Shown here piece after piece: positions 61,421 through 64,000 of a stretch of DNA of 64,000 nucleotides. The stretch's first letter is position 1. Each line of letters begins with the position of its first letter. This DNA is from Monosporascus cannonballus (taxonomy: Eukaryota; Ascomycota; Sordariomycetes; Xylariales): NCBI GenBank assembly GCA_004154925.1, contig QJNS01000341.1:1-64000 (forward strand), written 5' to 3'. The position numbers and the translations under genes were made by a program. The notes below the pieces were generated by a model. It did no database searches. It was not told where the DNA came from and saw only the letters and a program-made list of their open reading frames with translations.

Positions 61421-64000
61421 CAGATAATTATCACTTCCCATACTTTATACAATCTTTTTTCGCGATCAGCCTAATTGTAACAGTTATAAGCCCGGTACTT
61501 TAATTACGCAAAATAACTATAGTTAAATTAATCGTAACTTTTTATTTACTAATTTAAAATACTATATTACCTATTAATATATCGAATAATCTCATTTTTA
61601 AGGACGTATTCCTTAAAAATTATTTTAATTACCTTAATTAATTTTTTTTTTTACGATTTAACGTTGTTTTATGCGGCGTATAACACCTTATAAACCTTAA
61701 TGCATTTAACGCGGATTATTTTACGGGCCTTCGAGCAATTCTTTTAATTAAAAAATATATTATAAAAACTAATGCCAAAACGAAAAAGTAACATATAAAG
61801 GCATTAGCTCTTTGGGAAGATTTTTATATTAATATTGCTTAATATGGACCTTTTTCAAAAAAGCCTAAAAAGCTATTCCCTAATAATTTTGAAAAAAAAT
61901 ACAATAGGAATATTAAACGTTTTATGGAAACCGTACGCAAAAAATAACGGGAAACTTTTAAAACTGATATCCGATACCTTAATATTTAAATATAAATTAA
62001 CGTAATAATGGAAAACTAAATTTTTAAAAATGCCTAAATTACCTTAATTATCTAAAGAAAAACTATAATACAGGATTTGCTTAAGAAATTAAAGAATTAA
62101 TTCGCCCCTTTTTTATTAAGCATTATTTCGATGGTACATAAGAACTATCATAAAGCCCTGCGCCTAGTTAAAATAAGCCATATAAAGCTTAATTAATAAC
62201 ATTAGACCTAATACGTTACTTATATTAAAGCAAAGGTATATAACTTTCAGGAAATTAAAAGAATGCTTACGGCAAAGGATTTACTAAACGCTATAAAAAA
62301 CGTTTCGTACTAAATTAAAAATAACGGAAATTAATTAACCTTATTAAGAATAATTTTTTTAATAAATCCATAATAAGTTTTAAAAAAATTTAAGGATTAA
62401 TTTTCGGCCATATGCCATAAAAATAAATTAAAGGCCGAAATCAAAAAAACTCGGGATTTTCGTTACCATATTACCACGATCGCAATTTGAAAAAAAAATA
62501 CCATCATAACTTAACATAAGTTCCATTCCGCCAAATACGCCTAAAAAAAACAAATATCCTTACCTAATTACGTTAAATAAAACCTATTTATAAAAACTTA
62601 ACGAATACGCTTATTTACGTTTTGTAATTATAGGAATAATTATCCGAAAATTCCGTTACTTAAATTAAAAAAATATTAAAGGGATTCGTAAACGGTTTAA
62701 GCATAATCAGTAAAAAAAATTCCGTAAAAATCTTATAAATTTCTTTAAGTAAAAAAGAATTATTTAAAAAAATATAAAATAATTAACGCTTACTTTTATT
62801 ATGTAATTCGGCAATATTATTACGGCGTTCATTAATTTACGTACCTTTAATCCTTTTAATCCAGCTTTAAGAATTTATACCATTATTTATTTTAGCATAT
62901 ATTTTTTATCCCAATTTACTTTAATCGATAATTATAAGATCAAATATTTAATAAATTTTCGAAGCGTATTTATTTTCGACACTTTTATACTTAATATTAC
63001 GGAAAATATAATAAAAACGAATATCTCCTTATTTTCAATTAATAACATAAAAAAATAATTAAAAAAGCATTATATAAAACCTTTAATAAATTAAAACATA
63101 ATTTTATATTTAAGGATATAATAATAATAAAATAATTTTACGTTAATATTATTTCAAAAACTGTATTTCGTAAAACTTGGATCTAGTATTACGGTTTAAA
63201 TTATTCCCTTAAAATAAAAAGAATTAAGAAAAATATTATTTTTGCGAAATTCTAATAATTATATAATTTAGCTTTTTTCGAATTTAAGCGGTTTTTTTAA
63301 TTCGAATATTTTATTAATATTTTCGCAAAACTCAATTCAAATTTTAATATATTTAAAGATTAATAAAAAAACCAGAAAAACGATTAAAAATTTCTTATGC
63401 CCCCATATAAAAACAAAGAATTTTTAATACCTAAAATCAAGACATTTAAGATTTACGACGTTAAAATTATTCGTTAAAAACGTTAAAAACGTTATTATAA
63501 AAGAAATAACGCGCCGGAAATATAAAACTTATATTTATATATATACCTTTTAAATAATTTCAAAACATTTACTAAAAAGCTAAGCTCTTAAACCTTTTTA
63601 ACGTATTATATAAAATTATTTTAATTATTTTACGAATTACAATAACTTTAAATAATTTCTAATAATTAAAAATAAATATAATAAGAAATTTTCCGCTTTT
63701 TTAATTATTAATTATATTTAAAAAATAAGGTTCCGAATTATTAAGGATTTCGAATATTAAGTACGCAAATAATATAAGTTTCTTATTTATAAAATTAAGT
63801 AAAATAATAATATTAAACCAATTATAATAAACAGATATAAAATCTATTAAGTATAATATATTAAAAAAATTAAATTTAAGTTTTTATTTTTATATACCAA
63901 AAAACCTATAAAAAAACGAATAAATAAGCCAAAAGCTAATTAATAAAAATTTTAAAATAAGGCTGAAAATAAATTTTCTTAAGGAACTTTAGCTTAAAAC
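61421..64000 (+). mobile_element. RIP-degraded repeat, family not identified, runs off the window
   Basis: AT-rich with retained CpG, as in the other transposon blocks. A + strand reading at about 61790-62330 looks formerly coding (ALWEDFYINIA-like, then a Lys-rich stretch FKKPKKLFPNNFEKKY), with stops where Gln or Trp would stand. No LTR, reverse transcriptase or transposase block could be named. The GC-normal to RIP transition at about 61420-61500 marks its left limit; TGTAACAGTTATAAGCCC at 61476 could be an LTR-like start, unproven. Confidence 0.45.

Noticed and set aside
1..64000. CRISPR arrays, tRNA or rRNA genes
   Set aside because: No spaced identical repeats of CRISPR type and no tRNA or rRNA signature were found by eye; the genome is eukaryotic.

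Overview
The window looks like nuclear DNA of a filamentous ascomycete (Pezizomycotina-type). Two intact spliced fungal transporter genes sit in a GC-balanced island of about 9 kb. This island is embedded in very AT-rich DNA made of transposons wrecked by repeat-induced point mutation (RIP). In the AT-rich blocks the remaining C and G sit largely in CpG, stops often fall where Trp or Gln is expected, and copies differ almost only by C/T and G/A changes. The species cannot be named from this sequence; the AT-isochore layout resembles plant-associated Dothideomycetes and similar fungi.

Layout. (1) 1-12296: a + strand chromodomain Gypsy LTR retrotransposon (element B, left end outside the window), split by a complete - strand Gypsy element A (4190-10877, 5-bp target duplication GAAAA). 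(2) 12297-13319: AT-rich, then GC-normal host DNA. (3) 13320-19958: - strand Gypsy element C (duplication CGAAG). (4) 19964-20506: host DNA. (5) 20507-23956: a PIF/Harbinger DNA transposon copy (F1) with 17-bp terminal inverted repeats. (6) 24108-52367: a second Harbinger copy (F2), in inverted orientation, blown apart by two insertions. One is Gypsy element E (24312-38028, + strand, duplication ACTGT), which itself holds Gypsy element D (24967-31756, - strand, duplication GGCCG). The other is an unidentified AT-rich insertion of about 11 kb (H, about 39940-50930). (7) 52368-61420: the GC-normal island. (8) 61420-64000: another RIP-degraded repeat, not identified.

The island carries a nucleobase-ascorbate transporter family purine permease (UapA/UapC type, 593 aa, 3 exons) and a Jen-type monocarboxylate/proton symporter of the MFS (512 aa, 4 exons). 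Both are on the + strand and both are intact with family signature motifs. Two HGATAR sites lie about 340-360 bp upstream of the purine permease start, as expected for GATA-factor nitrogen control. Both genes import alternative nutrients (uric acid/xanthine; lactate, pyruvate or similar acids), but nothing shows that they form a functional cluster.

The less routine signals are: family-specific 10-bp-phased tandem motifs in the U3 part of the LTRs; asymmetric RIP between the two LTRs of A, C and D; the 11-kb insertion H with GC-retaining ends; a 1.4-kb unexplained tract inside element E; and a compact pair of hairpins with symmetric spacing at 60226-60314.
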